From the NCBI GenBank assembly GCA_023897205.1, contig JAHWDD010000004.1, forward strand, positions 3,782,001 through 3,846,000: 64,000 bases of DNA. The letters are read 5' to 3'. Each line of letters starts with the position of its first letter. Within the stretch, counting starts at the first letter, position 1. The notes beneath the pieces are model-generated. The model worked only from the letters and a program-made list of their open reading frames with translations. It did no database searches and was not told the origin of the DNA. The DNA comes from Exophiala sp. HKRS030 (Eukaryota; Ascomycota; Eurotiomycetes; Chaetothyriales; Herpotrichiellaceae). Made by a program: the position numbers and the translations under genes. This document shows positions 32,740-43,431 of this stretch, piece by piece.

Positions 32740-35132
32740 CTAGGCGGTGGTCTCTGCACCCTCGGCCTTGGATCCATCCTCCTCTTTTGTGCCATTGGGG
32801 CCAGCTTCGCCGCCACGGGTCTTCATGTAGTCGTCGTAAACACTGAGAGCCTCGTCGACCTTTGATTGCAGAGCGGCTTCGTCATCGACCCTGTCAAATT
32901 TGTTAGTCCAATATGCTTTATTCGAAACCTCGGCGTAACTTACAAAGCAAGAAGTTCAGAGTTGTCCATCTCAAGAAGCATACCAGTGATCTTGCCGGCA
33001 AGCTCTGGTTGCATCTGTTGAATCTTTGGGTAAATAGCTTCACCAAGCATCTGCTTCTGCTGGCTTGGCGGCAAAGATGCAAGGTTGCTGAGAGTGCTTG
33101 GGGCACCGATTTCCTCGCGGTTGGGCATCATCTGTCCACGGCCCTGTGGAGGCAAACGGTTGGCACCTTGGCCACCAGGCACGTTTTGCATGCCACCTCG
33201 ACCACCACCTTGGGAGAAATTTGGTCCACCACGGACACCGCCCATACCTTGCATGTTAGGAGGCATTCCCTGCATGCCCTGCATCTGGCCACGACCTCCA
33301 GCACCTCGGCCCCCCATTTGAGCTTGCATCTGGGCGAGAGCCTGAGGGTTGTTGTACATGCCGTTTACAAGGGCAGGGTTCTGGATGAATGGCATCTGGC
33401 CAGGCATACCGAAGTTGGGCGGGAGTTGTTGACCTTGAGGCATACCACGACCTTGTTGGGGAAATCCTCCTGGGAACTGCCCACGGCCGCCCTGCATGCC
33501 AGGAATAACCATACCAGGTTGACCAGTGAATGGCATTCCTCTCTGGGCACCTGGTGGCAAGAATTGCTGGCCAGGACCGTAGAAGACGGACGGCTGGATG
33601 TAGCCTTGCGGCATGCCGGCGGCAGCGGCCTGTTGCTGCTGGCGAAGGGTGTTGCGTGCCTGGATACTAGCCTCAAGCTGACTCTTGCGAACATCCTTGC
33701 GCTGAGCGAGAGCAACATACAATGGCTTGCCGTTAACCATTTTCTGATTCATTTCCGATACGGCCTTGGAAGCTTCATCTGGGTTGCTAAAGCAAACGAA
33801 ACCGAAGCCTTTGCTCTTGCCGAACTTGGAGCCAGACTTCTTTGACTCCTTGCCATCTTCGTTGTCTTCGTCCTTAGACTCTTCGGTCTTCTCATCCTCT
33901 TCGGGCTTAGGCTCTTCCTTGACTTCGGCAGCTTCGGCAGCTTCGGCAGTCTCTTCCTTCTTGTTCTCCTTGTCTTTGTCGGCGGAGGGCGAAGAGCTAC
34001 GGTCAGAGGTATCGCGCATGACCTTGGCAGAGGTAATAGTACCGAAGCTGCTGAACAGGTCGCGAAGCTTGTCGTCATCGACGTCGTCGGTCAAATTCTT
34101 GACGTAGAGGTTTACACCCTGGTACTTGGAAGCCTTCTCCATACGGGCGGCCTCGTATTGCTTACGGAGCTCTTCCTCACGTTCATGCTTCTTCTGTGCA
34201 CGGCCGACGTAGAGGTTCTTGCCATGGAAATCCTTGTCGTTGAGCTCGTCGACGGCCTTGGAAGCTGCCTCGTGGGTGACAAAGTTGACGAAGCCGAAGC
34301 CACGGCTCTTGCCGGTCTCGTCACGAGTGATAGTCGCGGAGACGACGTCGCCGTAACGCTCGAAGAGCTTGGTGAACTCCTCATCGGTGACGGATTCTTC
34401 GATGTTCTTGATGTAAACATTGGTGAAGTTGGCCTTCATCTCTTCGAATTTGCTCTGACGGTCTCTCTTGGCAATGTGATGACCGACAAAGACCTTCTTA
34501 TCGTTCAACAACATGCCGTTGACGGACTTGATGGCGGAGTTGGCGGCCTCGGCAGTCTCATAATGAACAAAACCGTACCCCTTAGAGTTGCCCATCTCGT
34601 CTTGAGCAACCTTACAGCTAAGGATGTTGCCGAATTGGGTAAAGGTATCATGGAGCGCTTTGTTGTCAATTGCCGCGTCCAAGTTCTTGATGAAGACGTT
34701 GCCTTGACCGGTGCGGCGGAGAGCAGGATCGCGTTGAGACCACATGATACGGCAAGGACGGCCCTTGATGCTCGTGTAGTTCAGATCTTCCAAGGCACGT
34801 TCTCCATCAGCAGTGTTATTGTAGTTGACATAAGCGTAGCCCAGGGAGCGGCGGGTGACGGCATCGCGACAGACTCGGATGGAGGCAACCTGACCGATGG
34901 AGGAGAACAGTTCGAAGAGCATGGCTTCGGTGACAGATGGGTCCAACTCGCCGACATAGAGAGAGGCAGAGTGTTGCGCCGCATTGGGATTGGCCGAGTA
35001 AGGAGTCTGATCGTCATTGCCACCCTCAGAAGGCTCAACGTTGGTGTTGATCGCAGGTGTGCCATTCTGGGCCTCGGAGGCTCCATTCTGGCCAGCGGCC
35101 GGAGTGCTGTTGGTAACTTCAGCGGCAGACAT
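32740..35132 (-). CDS. PAB1: Polyadenylate-binding protein Pab1 (2 coding exons)
   Basis: Binds mRNA poly(A) tails and links them to eIF4G for translation and to deadenylases. Coding exons are 35132-32944 and 32890-32740, total 779 aa, with a 53-bp phase-2 intron inside the C-terminal MLLE domain. Four RRMs are visible: [13 protein letters not shown] and YAYVNYN (1), [13 protein letters not shown] and GYGFVHYE (2), [12 protein letters not shown] and GFGFVNFV (3), [14 protein letters not shown] and GFGFVCFS (4). RRM4 is interrupted by about 55 acidic/Lys-rich residues ([20 protein letters not shown]), as I recall for other filamentous ascomycetes. A Gly/Pro/Met/Gln-rich linker and the MLLE domain ([35 protein letters not shown]) follow. 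The start MSAAEVTN is chosen by family; the frame is open further upstream to 35225. Confidence 0.96.
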
Positions 35133-36045
35133 GATTGCTGTGATGTTGTCAGTCTCTGGATCTACCGTCAGAGAAAGTTGCGCTTTTTGGAGGGCGTGCC
35201 TTCTTTGTTCGGCCATTGTGCGCAACTGCCCCGGACAATGGAAGTGCTCACCTGTTTGTGGATTTTTTGTATGAGTTATCGAGATGGATAGTTTTGATAG
35301 GGAACGTGGATGGTAAGGTAGAGGTAATGGTAATTGGTATGGAGATAAACGTCGGACACTGTTCGTTCAGTCAGATCGATGTCTTTTTTCGGGGGCTCTT
35401 CACACTGAGATGAAAAAGGGTGCCCAGGCAAAACTTACGAGGACGACTGGTGGTTTTTCAAGGGTTATTTTCACGTTTTTTTGGGGCACGAGTAGTTTTC
35501 GAGAGGGAAGGGGCAGGACGGCAAGCGACTGCAAGGGAAAGCAGGCAGACGATGCTCAGAAATGTCGAAGGTGAGGATTGTAGGATGTGGTGGTGGTGAA
35601 AGAGGGTAAAAAGGCTGTGCCAAAAAAGTGTCATGCAATCAAAAGAATTTCGAATCCGGCGCTATACCATTCAAGGTAAGCGCGACTGTCTTACAGCAGC
35701 CATGGCAGCTGCGGCCACTTTGAGCGCGGCCAAACAACACGCGTCTCTACAGTTTGCTCAACGATACGAGTATTCACAATCATCAGCCTTGTTACACTTT
35801 TATCTCTTCTAACACTGACCACATGTTCTGACCCCATTTTGAATGATACCAAGTACGCTTGTCACATGAACCACAAATGCGAATGTTGGGCGCTCGACGA
35901 GTACTCGTATTTCCTACAGTCAATCTTTGCCGACGGTGGCAAGGTCTGTCAAGTCGGCACTCATATAGCTGCAAATATCTTCTTTAGATTTCCAAGAGAC
36001 TCGGCCAACCAAGAACCTTCACCAGGGATACTCCTGATCAATTTG
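35133..36045. other. PAB1 upstream region
   Basis: About 910 bp between the PAB1 start and the 3' end of the SDR gene. It includes T-rich stretches near 35455-35480 and probably a leader intron, since GTAAGTTTTGCC lies on the minus strand at 35439-35428; I cannot fix its ends. No gene is supported. Confidence 0.45.
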
Positions 36046-37100
36046 TCAGCCACGGGCATATTCCACACTCACATATCGGATACATACTCTTCCATCCCAA
36101 CACCAGAATGTCCCGGTGTGAGTCTTGTCCTTCTCGCCAATGACTTTCAACATCTTTGAAACACTCTCATCTGCATTTATAATGCCTTCTACGTCCCATT
36201 CGACCTCGATGTTCGCCATGTCGCTGCCAGAGCTCAGTACCATCGTTCTGCCAAGTCATGATGATGAAAGATCAACTTACGTCTTTACTTCTCCCGGGTG
36301 AAATGCCAGGACACAGACTTCCTCCCACTTACCTCCCTTCCTCTTCAGCTCTGCGGCCATGTGTCTCAGCATCTGGTTCAGCGCCGCCTTGCTGGCTGCG
36401 TATGCACCAAACCCGTCCTCATGTTCTCGAAATTCTGTCGTAGATCCCGAGTCCGAGGAGATGAAGATCACCTTGGAAGGCGGAGCCTCGTCGCTAATCT
36501 TCAGCAACCTTTGAGCCGCAATAATGGGACCTATCGTGTTCGTATGAAGATGCAATGCAAAGTCGCTGAATGATCTATCGAGGGAGTTAAATCACCTTCG
36601 TCATGGATCGACCTTTCTCCCGAATCATTGTAAGAGAGAGCAGGTGTCTTGACACTTACATTTCCGTTGCCCTCTTTCGATCGTGCCACATCAGTATTGT
36701 GAAGAGATCATGGTGAGGGCTTCGTAGAGCTTACGTTAGGATACTTCAAGACTCCCGCGTTCAAGACGATGTTGTCGATCTTCATTCCTTTCGATACCAG
36801 CGCCGACATGCGTGTGGCAAACGCCTACACCAAAATGATCAGTTGTGCTATCCTCGAGCTTGCATCCATGTTTTCTCATCAAGGACTGACATCAATACTG
36901 CTTTCGTCCGTGACATCACACTGCTCGATCACACACGCCCCGGGTCTCTGTTGTTTGGCAGATAGCTGCCAAATCCCACTGGCCGTCTCCGGGTTCCGGA
37001 CCGCAGCGATCACCTGATTGCCCTCGTCCAGCAACTGACGCACAAATTCGAGACCGATTCCACGGCTGGCTCCCACAACGAGCCAAGTAGATGGTGGCAT
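36046..37100 (-). CDS. Short-chain dehydrogenase/reductase with a 14-nt microexon (5 exons)
   Basis: NAD(P)-dependent oxidoreductase of the classical SDR family, of the fungal carbonyl-reductase/C-factor-like type. Exons are 37100-36891, 36824-36735, 36673-36660, 36574-36281 and 36223-36046, total 261 aa; introns are 66, 61, 85 and 57 bp. Visible motifs: Rossmann VVGASRGIGLEF (residues 8-19), CDVTDES, NAG in IVLNAGVLKYPN, catalytic Ser in IFISSDSGST, YAASK (YxxxK) and FHPGEVKTDMA. Exon 3 encodes only R-A-T-E plus two bases, yet it is needed: it supplies the family's YPNRATEISFDDFA-like stretch and keeps the frame. The substrate is unknown. Confidence 0.9.
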
Positions 37101-37680
37101 TGGGTGCGAGATTGGGCTGCCGATTGGAATGAATCCTGATGCCGTCCGGTGGTGGTTGGCACACAATGTTCCGAGTACAATTCTACTCTAAGATCAAGGC
37201 CGTGCAGGTTACCGACTTGCCGGGAATGTATCGTTACAAGAAGGTTTGAGAGGTCATGGCAAGGATCTCAAAAAGACGATTGTGACCAGACCTTCTCAAC
37301 CTATATAGCTTTCAGGGGCCTCAATGGTCATGTCCGCACAATACGAGAGGGACTGGACAGATTAAGGAAGGTCGAAGCGAGCTTCGCATCTCAGTCTCCG
37401 GCTCTAATATGTACACTGCAGGCAGTATACTTTCAATCAGAGCTTTGGTGAGAGAAAAACGCAGCGTTCTATGCACAAACGAGAATACATCATTAGTAAG
37501 GCGGATCTTGCAATCGTTGTACGTTCCTCATGTCATTTTTCGATTTAATCTCTATATGTGGTAAATCTCGTACAATGCATCTCCAAATGCATGCCCTCCT
37601 ATTCTGCCAGTCTACTCGAGTTTATCGATCGCATAGACTCCCGACACGACTAGTTACGACTTGCCATGAAACCATGTCCT
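37101..37680. other. Intergenic region between SDR and transketolase
   Basis: About 580 bp containing the SDR promoter and the transketolase 3' flank (both genes minus). No gene is supported. Confidence 0.5.
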
Positions 37681-40203
37681 CTAAATGAGTTGTTGGAAAG
37701 CACGGTTGATTGGCGATCTAGGCTTCAAGCCCTTGTAGAAATCAACCGTCGCGGAGGCACGCTTGGCAATTCCTTCTGGGGTGAAGTCGAATTTCTGGCT
37801 CAAGGTTAGCAAATGCGTCCTCTCGGGAAAGGAGTAGGAAGACATACCTTATACACCTCCTTGTAGGGTCCGGATGCACCGAAACGGTTAAGACCAAATT
37901 GCTCGTGTGAGTATTTCTCCCAACCAAGAGTAGACATGACCTCAACGGACATGGTAGGGATACCGTCTGGGAGAACCTTGAGTTGGTACTCCTTTGGCTG
38001 TGCGTCAAAGACCTCGGTACAAGGCATGGAGACGACACGGCAAGTGAGTTTGTACTGATCCTTGAGCACCTTGATGGCTTCAATGCAGATGGACACTTCA
38101 GAGCCAGTGGAGACAAGGGTGACGTCAGCGTTCTCTGCTTCAACAGCGACGTAACCACCCTTGATGCCGTTCTCTATCGTCGAGTTCTCAAGCTGAGGTA
38201 GGTTCTGTCGTGTCAATGCAAGGATAGATGGGGTGCCTGTGGAGGTGAGAGCCATGTAGTAGGCGGCCGAAGTCTCGTTGCCGTCGGCTGGTCGCCACAC
38301 CATCATGTTGGGAAGAGCTCGGAAGTGAACAAGAGTCTCAATAGGCTGGTGGGTAGGGCCATCTTCACCAAGACCGATGGAGTCGTGAGTGGCAACGTAG
38401 ATGACACGTTGGTGTGACAGAGAAGACAGGCGAACAGCACCAGCTGCGTACGAGACGAAGTTCAAGAATGTACCTCCGGCAGGGATCAAAGTGCCGTAGG
38501 CAGAGATACCGTTCATAATCGCTGCCATACCGTGCTCTCGTACACCATATCGAAGATATCTGCCAGTCCAGTCACCGATGCCGAGAGATGGAGGCTGGAA
38601 ATCAACAGCATTCTTCCATCGGGTATTGTTGCTGCCAGTCAAATCGGCTGAACCAGAGAGAAGCTCGGGAACAGCACTGTGAATATGCTCCAAGACGGTC
38701 TCTGAGGTCTTACGGGTAGCAGTAGCGGCATCCGTAGGCTTCCAGACTGGCAGGCTCTTGACCCATCCTTCTGGGAGCTTCTTGGACAGACGCCGGCTGA
38801 AGTCATCTGCCAAATCCTTGTGTTCACCAGCATACTTCTTAAACAAGTCATTCCAGGCTTGTTCAGCAGCCGCTCCTTCGGCAGCGTGCTTGTGGTACAT
38901 GTCGTAGACCTCTTGGGGGACGACGAATGATTCTTCTGGATTGAATCCAAACTTGGTCTTGACCTGTTTGGCATCATCGGCCTTGAGCGGGTTGCCGTGA
39001 ACGCCACCAGTGCCTTGGAGCTTCGAACCGAAGCCAATGGTGGTTGTCAGCTTGATCATAGATGGCTTGTCCTTGACTTCCTTTGCTTTCTTGATGGCGG
39101 CTTCAATGCCTGCAAGGTCGTGATCGGCATCAGGAACGTGCAGCACATGCCAGCCGTAGGCCTCGAATCGCTTGTCAACGTCCTCAGTGAAGGCGCACTT
39201 GGTGTCACCATCTATGTTTGTCAATCTCTTTCCCCATACCTCGGACCACGGCTAGAACTTACCGATGGAAATGTGGTTATCGTCGTAAAGGCAGATCAAG
39301 TTTCCGAGTTGGAGATGACCGGCCGCTGAGGCGGCTTCGCTGGCAACACCTTCCATGGCACAGCCATCGCCAAAAAAGCAGAAGGTGTGGTTGTTGATCA
39401 GTTCGTATCCGGGCTTGTTGAACACGGCAGCGGTGTGGGCTTGGGCAATAGCTAAACCCACAGCGTTGGAGAAGCCCTGACCAAGAGGACCGGTGGTCAC
39501 CTCGATTCCGGGGGTATCGTGGGCCTCGGGATGGCCGGGAGTGATACTGTCGACTTGCTAGAAAATGGTCAGACTTATCAAAATGCCAGAAGATGCCAGA
39601 TGCCTACGCGGAAGTTCTTGAGGTCGTCCATTGACACACCGTAGCCAAACAGGTGGAGGAGGGCATATTGCAGCATGCAACCGTGTCCGTTCCTGTATTA
39701 CACATCAGTTTTGTGCCTTGAGTAGACTGTACAGTAATCTATCAAAACTCAGGATCCACCGGATGGTGACTATCCAGCACGAAAGCCTGGCAGTCGACCA
39801 GCAACAGGCCCAAGAAGATCCCACCGAACCCTCCTTCTTATAGATGTACAATAGCAATAGACACATAGGGGTGAACTCACGAGAGAACGAAACGATCGCG
39901 GTTGATATAGTTAGGATTCTTCGGGTTGAAGGTCATGAACTTGTTGAACAGGACATGGGCGGCAGGGGCCAGGCCTACGAACAAATGCGTCAGTACTGTA
40001 TGCTTCCCATGTGTTACCAACGGATGACGACTTACCCATGGGCGCACCCGGGTGGCCGCTGTTTGCCTTGAGGGTGGCATCGACCTGAAGAATGTCGGTC
40101 AGTTTTGGGGGGACATCATTTGGTTGAGACGGCGGGGTAGAAAGCATACCGCAAGCAGCCGGATGGTGTTGATGGCCTTCCAATCGAGGTCTGAATATCC
40201 CAT
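37681..40203 (-). CDS. TKL1: Transketolase (7 exons)
   Basis: Thiamine-diphosphate enzyme of the non-oxidative pentose-phosphate pathway that moves two-carbon units between sugar phosphates. Exons are 40203-40150, 40084-40036, 39974-39881, 39692-39608, 39557-39263, 39211-37848 and 37794-37681, total 684 aa, the usual length. The first exon gives [18 protein letters not shown]. Landmarks are the [17 protein letters not shown] segment, [35 protein letters not shown], the ThDP motif [15 protein letters not shown] with DDNHISIDGD, and [19 protein letters not shown] in the pyrimidine domain. Five of the six introns are 50-65 bp; intron 3 is 188 bp. Exon junctions fall where family continuity demands. 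Confidence 0.96.
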
Positions 40204-41231
40204 TTTCGCAGATTTGATAGACGACAAAGGATGAAAACAGGATGACAGAGTGAGGGTGAGGTGTTTGGGAGGAACTGAAAGGCTGTTTTTTTAAATTTTT
40301 ACAAGTCGAGTCCGGCGAGCCTGAGAAAGCTGTTGAACCACCGGGATTGCTCAATTGAGGCTAATTCTGCCGCGCAAAGACTGCAATCGGATGGCGGGGC
40401 AGTCGAAGCAGACACTGCGCAATAATATGGAGCGCTGAAGTCACGGGCGACAAAATTGGCCCGACAATGCCGCCTCCGCAGGTGGGATGGGTTTGCTGAT
40501 GCCACCAATGATTCCGCCTCGAGATCGGTTTCGGTGCCTTGTGGCACCGTTGCTGGGCACTTGGTGTCTCAACAAATGGTTTCAGGTAGACGAGCAGAGA
40601 ACGTCGAGGGAGCGTTAGAGTCACAATACTCGTGTACTGTACTGGTACTGGTACAAGCCAAGTCAGATAAATTCATGTTCAGGGTAGATCAATGCTATTT
40701 GAATATATATACCTTGACGATAGTCCTCTGAACCCCTACACATCAACCTGCATGTGCATCGCTTACGGAAGCAATTCTGTAGGCGTGATGCTGACTACAA
40801 GTTGGCAAACCCAGTCAGGAGAGCACCTCCTGCTTTCCGGTTTAAGCTGCGTCTTGAAGGATGCCAATAGTCTCATAACTTTATGATACAGTATCTGCTG
40901 CGATGAGAGATCCATCAAGCTGATTATTACTGTCTCCGTAGATGACTACCTCCACTTTTGCAGAAACCAGCTTCTCCGTTTCGGATATTCAGAGGTTGCT
41001 CAACAGCAGTTGTATATGCTTGAACGCCTCTCGATAACCAATTGCCAAAGAAGGGTGTTGGAGAAAAGTTGAGCCACTGCAACAAGACCAACGTGGCCTT
41101 TTGATGTCTCCTGGTCACTTTCTTGCATCAAACCAATTCCGCATCGTATTGCACGACTTTTGAAAATCCCAAGATCCCGCCCGAGAGCCTTGTGCGCCTC
41201 GCTATGCATCAAACAATAGGCATTGCATCAT
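40204..41231. other. Transketolase upstream region
   Basis: About 1 kb. Contains a GTAC-rich stretch near 40632-40655 (repeated TGTACTG/GGTACTG), similar to runs in the desert near 57.2 and 57.4 kb. No gene is supported. Confidence 0.5.
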
Positions 41232-42288
41232 TTAATATGATCCGTAGCCCCCGTATGAACCTGCACCATAAGGAGTTGTCCCTCCCGGAACGCCATAAGC
41301 GCCGTAGACTCCGTTTGCCGGTGCAGGTTCGTAGCCATCAGGGCTTTGAATGCCATTCATGCCGTTGGCCTCGTCATCCGCACCTCCCAATACCTTCAGT
41401 GTCTCCGCGAGCTTCTTCTGGAGTACTTCGATTCCTTCTGTGACTATGTCATCCGGTTCAAGCGTTCCGATGCCCTCGACATCAAGGAAGAATGCGCTTG
41501 GGACCGCGTCAGGATCAAAAGAAGCATCAGCAGCTGTGTCATCGCCTTCCCATGTGGCATTCCGTTCATCCACCGGCCATTCTTCCTTTGCATCGGTCTC
41601 ATACCAGTAATCCACATGCCGTAGCTTATTGTTTGGGTCGTACTCGAACCCCATGGCAGATGTCGGTGCCCATTTTGCGTGCTCTTTGGCAATGCCCTTC
41701 TTGGCTATGCATTTCAGGTCGATCTCTTGACCTTGTCTCAGTTTGGCGATCAGCGGACCAGTGCCATTGGCGTCTCGAATGACAGGTGAGCCAACCCCGG
41801 CCTGAACAAGAGGAGGTGCCACACCCGTTGGACCAAAGATGACGGTGAGATCGCGGGCGTACACCATCATCGTGCCTGGTCGTGTACACTTGACGTGTAA
41901 TCTGAGCTCAACAGAACAATATTCGCAATGATCGTCGCAATCGCAGTCTCGGGTGTATTTCATTGAGGAAACCCCTTTGCTGTACAAGGGAATCAACCCA
42001 AGTCTGTGTGCGAGGTACTCATCTGGCAAGACTGAGGAGTTTGTAGTAATGTCAACAAGATCGATGGCGATGGTGGGAATTTCGGCGAGCATAGCGCGGC
42101 GTAAGGAATTAGCTAGTGATAAGGAACATGACTGGAGAACAAAGTCGCATCGATCTTGCTCGACCTGACCTTGTTAGATCGACATAAAACGAGGGAACAA
42201 AGGATGAATGACTGACTTCTCTCACAGTGACCTTGGGCCCCGAAGTCTCGATCCCATCCATATCTTGGGCGTACCCATTATAAGCCAT
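41232..42288 (-). CDS. RPB3: RNA polymerase II subunit Rpb3 (2 exons)
   Basis: The alpha-like subunit that pairs with Rpb11 to start assembly of RNA polymerase II. Exon 1 is 42288-42217 (24 codons) and exon 2 is 42164-41232, total 334 aa, with a 52-bp intron. Landmarks are VTVRE-VEQDRCDFVLQSCS, SLANSLRRAMLAEIPTIAID, DEYLAHRLGLIPLYSKG, the zinc-binding CDCDDHCEYC, FDPDAVPSAFFLDVEGIGTL and the dimerisation helix VLQKKLAETLKVL. The last 40 residues are a Gly/Tyr-rich tail (GTTPYGAGSYGGYGSY). It is divergent from the S10 gene. Confidence 0.96.
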
Positions 42289-43431
42289 CTTTACCGGCAG
42301 TCCGCTCGCAAGCAGAACAATACCTCATTCAACAAAAGGCGAAAACAGCCAAAGATGAGGGCCCGGTAGTGTGAAGTGGCAGTAAGAGGAAAGGGAGATT
42401 GTAGAGGGCGCGACAGTGATTCTTTTGCCTGCGCCAGAGAACTGGTTTGGTACAGCCTTGCCGATGCGCTTGGCATTCATGTCACATGCGAGGCTGAATT
42501 TCTGTCATCGAGTTTGCCATGCGCAGTTGCACATGGGAGATAAACAGTCACAGTTTTGTTCCGTAAACATGATTGCCGTGTACTGCATCGTGCTGAGGTA
42601 GAACTGAATTATGAACACAAACATTACTTGCACGATTCTGATGGCGGAGTCAATTGTCTTGAATCGACATCACTGTTCTCTGACGGCCAAGTGTACTATT
42701 GTGGAGGCTGTCGAGTACGGCTACATAGCTTGTTACCTACGGAATCAGAATAATCGACAAATAACGAAGCCGACAAAAGTTGCGTAGAGACTAAGAGGCA
42801 TTCTGTACTCGTACTATCTAGCCAGTCTATGCTCTGAAGTGCAAGTCGATCGGTCTCGGGTACCTGACAGTCATACTTCGACTCCGTAAACGTGCCTGAA
42901 AATCCGTGCCCTGGGGACCGTAGTTTTGGGGCTAAGGAAACGAGGCCTGGCTGGCTGCGTCACCAGCGTCGACGCCCCAGTCGCTGGCGTTGTTTTGCGA
43001 ATGCGGAGTTGAGAACGCTCCTACTGAAATCTGCATGCATGCTTCTTTTCCTGTTCATGCCTACACTCGTTGAGATATTCTCTACCCTCAAACACCTCGC
43101 ATTCTGCGTGGTTATGGCTCTCCTTTCCCCGGTCTAGGCTCACAAGGAACTCTCATGTCCTACCTGATGCCTCTGCTTTCAGTGGAGAAACTGCCATTTC
43201 AACTCTGAATACTTGCACTCACGGCCTAGTTGTGTTCCTCACGCTTCCTCAGACCCCCACACCACCCTCAACAATCGAGTGATCATACCTGGATCAATTC
43301 TCGCGAAGGCCAAACAAATAGCATGGTCCCTGGCCGGAAAAAAGAGTCAGCGAAGCATCAGAATCCGTTCGATGTGACACCATTCTAGCAAGATCTACTT
43401 CGGAGGCTGTGCTTAAGGTCGACTGAAGCGC
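42289..43431. other. Divergent intergenic region
   Basis: About 1.1 kb upstream of both RPB3 (minus) and the carboxypeptidase homologue (plus). No gene or repeat is recognised. Confidence 0.5.

Noticed and set aside
34158..35291. 377-codon open frame antisense to PAB1
   Set aside because: It mirrors the strong codon bias of PAB1 on the other strand and has no recognisable domain.
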